Part shown: in pieces, positions 61,801 to 64,000 of the stretch
Layout of the letters: each line of letters begins with the position of its first letter
Numbering within the stretch: the first letter of the stretch is position 1
From: Strigamia acuminata
Taxonomy: Eukaryota > Arthropoda > Chilopoda > Geophilomorpha > Linotaeniidae
Reading direction: 5' to 3'
NCBI GenBank assembly: GCA_949358305.1
Contig: OX442315.1
Location: 33,444,427 to 33,508,426, forward strand
DNA: 64,000 nucleotides
The notes under the pieces: generated by a model
What the model was told of the DNA's origin: nothing
Database searches by the model: none
Seen by the model: the letters and a program-made list of their open reading frames with translations, nothing else
Made by a program: the position numbers and the translations under genes

Positions 61801-63324
61801 AAGTTGACGGCGCATTTACGAGACCAAAGGGCATGACTCGAAATTGAAGTCGACCCAAAGGGCTCCAAAACGCAGTTTTAGCACGGTCGTTCGGATGAAC
61901 CTCTATCTGCCAATAGCCTTTTGACAAATCTATTGTTGTGACCCATTCAAATCTTCCGAGTTCTCGCAAGATTTCCTCAATGCTGGGCATTTGAGGAGGG
62001 TCGTATAATGTATGTGCATTGAGTGGTCTAAAATCAATGCAGAGTCTCGGATCACAATCCGGACGCATCACTAGAACTATTCGCATTCCATAGTCTCCAG
62101 TGGCTTGTTCGACGTACCCATTATCCAACATATCTTGACAGATTTGACGGATAATTTCACGTTTCTGTGGATTTACGCTTTTAAACGGAACTCTAATAGG
62201 AACTTTAGTGTCCAGTTTAATTTCATGCCTAACGAGGTGTGTTCTACCTGGTCGGCGAGATAAAATCTTTTCATGTTTCTTTAATACTTTTTCAAGCATT
62301 AAATTATTTTTCATTGACAAATTAGCGTCGCTAACAAGTCTTTGTACTATATTTTCTTCATCGGCAACTTTAGCTTGACATGCAGTGGCGGAACCAGCTT
62401 TCATGTGATTTGCTTTAATAAAGTCGCGTTTCATGATTTCTTCGGGTGGATCAAGGAACTCTTGATAACGATCAAGAATCGCTTGAGGAACAAAAGGTAA
62501 ATCTTCTTTCAAAGACTTGACAAAATTCCAAGACATGGTCTTAGGATTTGGTTGAATATTGAGTCGATTCATGAAATCACATCCTAATAAAATAATAGGA
62601 TATTTATTTCTTAAAATTATGAATGGATGACTTAACATCCCGTGTGTCCACGCAAAAGAAAGTAGGAGAGTTCCTTCAGGGACTACATCTTCTGAAGCAG
62701 TTGTAACTCTCACATCTGGTCCAATTGGTCGAATTTCACCTTCCAGTTTCAGCGAAATTACTACGAAGTAGGCCATGAAGCTTCGATTAGCTCCAGAGTC
62801 TAACATTCCTGTTATCATACCGTTTGCCGTCTGCAATCGAATTGTCGGCAAATCATTGCTGTTTGGTATGTCCGCGTACTTGCATTTAAAACGTCGCGGT
62901 GGCTTAATTTCTATCGGCGGATCCAATGGTAATTCGTCCAATAAATCATTAGTGACTAGCGTTGTAGCCATTAATTTTTCAATGCAATCGTCAAGACCAG
63001 GTAAATCAATTTTACCTGACCTTTCAACAATTTCAGGTGTGGGCCTAGCTTTTCCATCTAGTAAAGTAACAGCATCTTTTATTTTAGATTCCCAATCAAC
63101 TTTTATTTGTTGAACTTTTTCTTTAAAAAATTCCTCAGTGATGTTTTCACTTTGTAGCACAAGCTTTAAACTGGAAACATTAATTTTTGGAAATATTAAA
63201 TTATTTTCGATTTCTAATTTAATCTGAGTATTCAAAAATTCATCTAAAATTTGAGATGGTGTTAGTTCATTTTCCGAGGCGGTAGGCGTCGCATCCACTA
63301 GACCGTCTGGATGCGCGCTTACAA
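58850..63324 (-). CDS. Ty3/gypsy-type pol polyprotein
   Basis: About 1480 codons with no ATG at the start, entered by -1 frameshift from gag. In order: aspartic protease (GMLDSGANRSFM), reverse transcriptase (IDFRPLNAHT, TIDLSKGYWQIEV, VMPFGLVNAPSTF and the YLDD box), connection, RNase H (HTDASRKGLGAALM, ELECLAVIWALRKFRHYL), HHCC zinc finger (GHPLSGHPGIARTLY ... CERCQACKP), integrase core (LSVDLTGPKP, ISDNGPQFRA, NPVERVNRDIK), a GPY-type module (KRTGPYVITKVL) and a long charged tail of 150 or so residues. All catalytic residues are present and the frame is unbroken, so the enzyme set looks functional. The stop is at 58850, followed by about 120 bp and the leader intron of the third gene. Confidence 0.95.
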
Positions 63325-64000
63325 GTTTTTTAGAAGTTCGCCGATTGATTTCATCGATTTTTCGAACTCCTCAATGATCTTGTCTTTGCTCGATTTTCTG
63401 TCAGGACATTCTTTAGCCCAATGTCCCAATTTTTTACAAATATTACACGGGTCAGTAGCAGGCGATTTCGCGACTTTTGGCGAAGGCGAACTTGAACGTT
63501 TGGCTTCGTCCTTTTTAGGGGTCGGCGACTTCGATCTACTGAGCGCGTCTGTCTTTGGTGAACCAAAAGTAATGTTTTTAGGCGCCATCTTTGGTCCAAA
63601 TTTTCGAGCTACTGCGTTATTACGGGCTAATAAAGCAGCTGCAGCCTCGCTTTCTGGTTCCGAGTCAGATTTCTCTGGTTCAGAAGCAGTTTCCATTTCT
63701 GTCACTTCGGCTAAGTGAGCTTTAGGGGTTGGATGTGGATTTTTCCCATCCGATCCCTTTTTAGATTCCTTAGCAGTCTCTGCCAAAAAATCTCCTCGTT
63801 TTGGGGGTTGCAAAAGAGGGGTGTTAGCAAAACGTGTGTCTTTTGCCAACTCCTTTCTCCGTTGCTGTCGCTTAGCGTACGCAACTTTTTCATCAGCTGG
63901 TAGGTAAGCTTTGTAATTTTCATCAATTCTTATCTGGTTAGCTCGCATAAATTTGGCTAATTCAGCGAAACCACCCGGATAAGGTGCTCGTACTGAAAGT
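63319..64000 (-). CDS. Gypsy-type gag, 3' part (runs off the window)
   Basis: The frame is open from the window edge to TAA at 63321-63319. It is charged, with a Lys/Ser/Pro-rich middle and one CCHC knuckle (CNICKKLGHWAKECPD) near the end. Any start codon or capsid domain lies beyond 64000; the ATG at about 63948 is internal. It sits one frame away from pol. Confidence 0.9.
   Translation of the reverse strand, partial: LSVRAPYPGGFAELAKFMRANQIRIDENYKAYLPADEKVAYAKRQQRRKELAKDTRFANTPLLQPPKRGDFLAETAKESKKGSDGKNPHPTPKAHLAEVTEMETASEPEKSDSEPESEAAAALLARNNAVARKFGPKMAPKNITFGSPKTDALSRSKSPTPKKDEAKRSSSPSPKVAKSPATDPCNICKKLGHWAKECPDRKSSKDKIIEEFEKSMKSIGELLKNL
63325..63331 (-). promoter_or_regulatory. -1 ribosomal frameshift site A AAA AAC
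   Basis: In the gag frame the heptamer reads A AAA AAC, one codon (TTG) before the gag TAA. It has the exact X XXY YYZ form used by several retroviruses. Slipping back one base enters the pol frame, which is open from here and has no ATG of its own. The codons after it include a GC-rich segment that might form the stimulating structure. Confidence 0.88.

Larger units (their letters stand above)
54542..64000 (-). mobile_element. Large Ty3/gypsy-type LTR element, 5' end outside the window
   Basis: Reading right to left: partial gag with a zinc knuckle, a -1 frameshift site, pol with all enzyme domains, a spliced third gene, polypurine tract and 3' LTR. At least 9.5 kb. The left edge is placed at 54542 because complement-like copy 3 homology stops there, the sequence begins TG, and the right edge of the LTR ends CA next to the polypurine tract. 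The 5' LTR, primer site and second target copy lie beyond 64000. Domain order (integrase after RNase H) is that of Ty3/gypsy; the clade is not assigned. Confidence 0.9.

Overview
The window is nuclear DNA of an animal, most likely an arthropod. Genes are split by many GT-AG introns, the background is AT-rich, and the protein families are animal ones: a discoidin-domain receptor tyrosine kinase, actin-related protein 5, endonuclease G and a complement C2/factor B type protease. A satellite built on CCTAA (TTAGG on the other strand, the usual arthropod telomere unit) supports arthropod. A complement C2/factor B gene argues against a fly-like insect and would fit a springtail, chelicerate or similar lineage, but the species cannot be fixed from sequence alone.

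Layout. 1-18.8 kb: the 3' eleven exons of a discoidin domain receptor (+), whose first exons lie left of the window; a small MITE sits at 1.12-1.33 kb. 22.9-24.0 kb and 32.0-33.2 kb: two endonuclease G-like genes (+) with identical intron positions and eroded active sites. Between them, 25.9-31.7 kb, is a complete 17-exon ARP5 gene (-), head to head with the second endonuclease G-like gene. 34.4-54.5 kb: three tandem copies of a complement C2/factor B-like gene (+; signal peptide, CCP domains, VWA, trypsin-like protease), all broken. Copy 1 has a one-base deletion and a nonsense codon. Copy 2 has lost its 5' end, carries the same one-base deletion and has further breaks. Copy 3 lacks several CCP exons, is split by a full-length Ty1/copia element, and is cut again by a Ty3/gypsy element. 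Between copies 1 and 2 lie a 31-bp minisatellite and the CCTAA-based satellite.

54.5-64 kb: the 3' part of a large Ty3/gypsy-type element on the minus strand. It has a 1087-bp 3' LTR, a polypurine tract, a pol gene reached by a textbook A AAA AAC -1 frameshift site, and partial gag. Between pol and the 3' LTR, where envelope genes usually sit, is an unrecognised, GC-rich, spliced gene that does not look like an envelope. The LTR carries five nested hairpins with a constant core and outer stems that change in a paired manner. These two features are the best candidates for something undescribed.

Overall the left half is ordinary conserved animal genes, and the right half is a decaying immune-type protease cluster invaded by young retroelements. 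Exon joins were checked by reading phase: the in-window DDR exons, ARP5 and both endonuclease G genes each sum to a whole number of codons.
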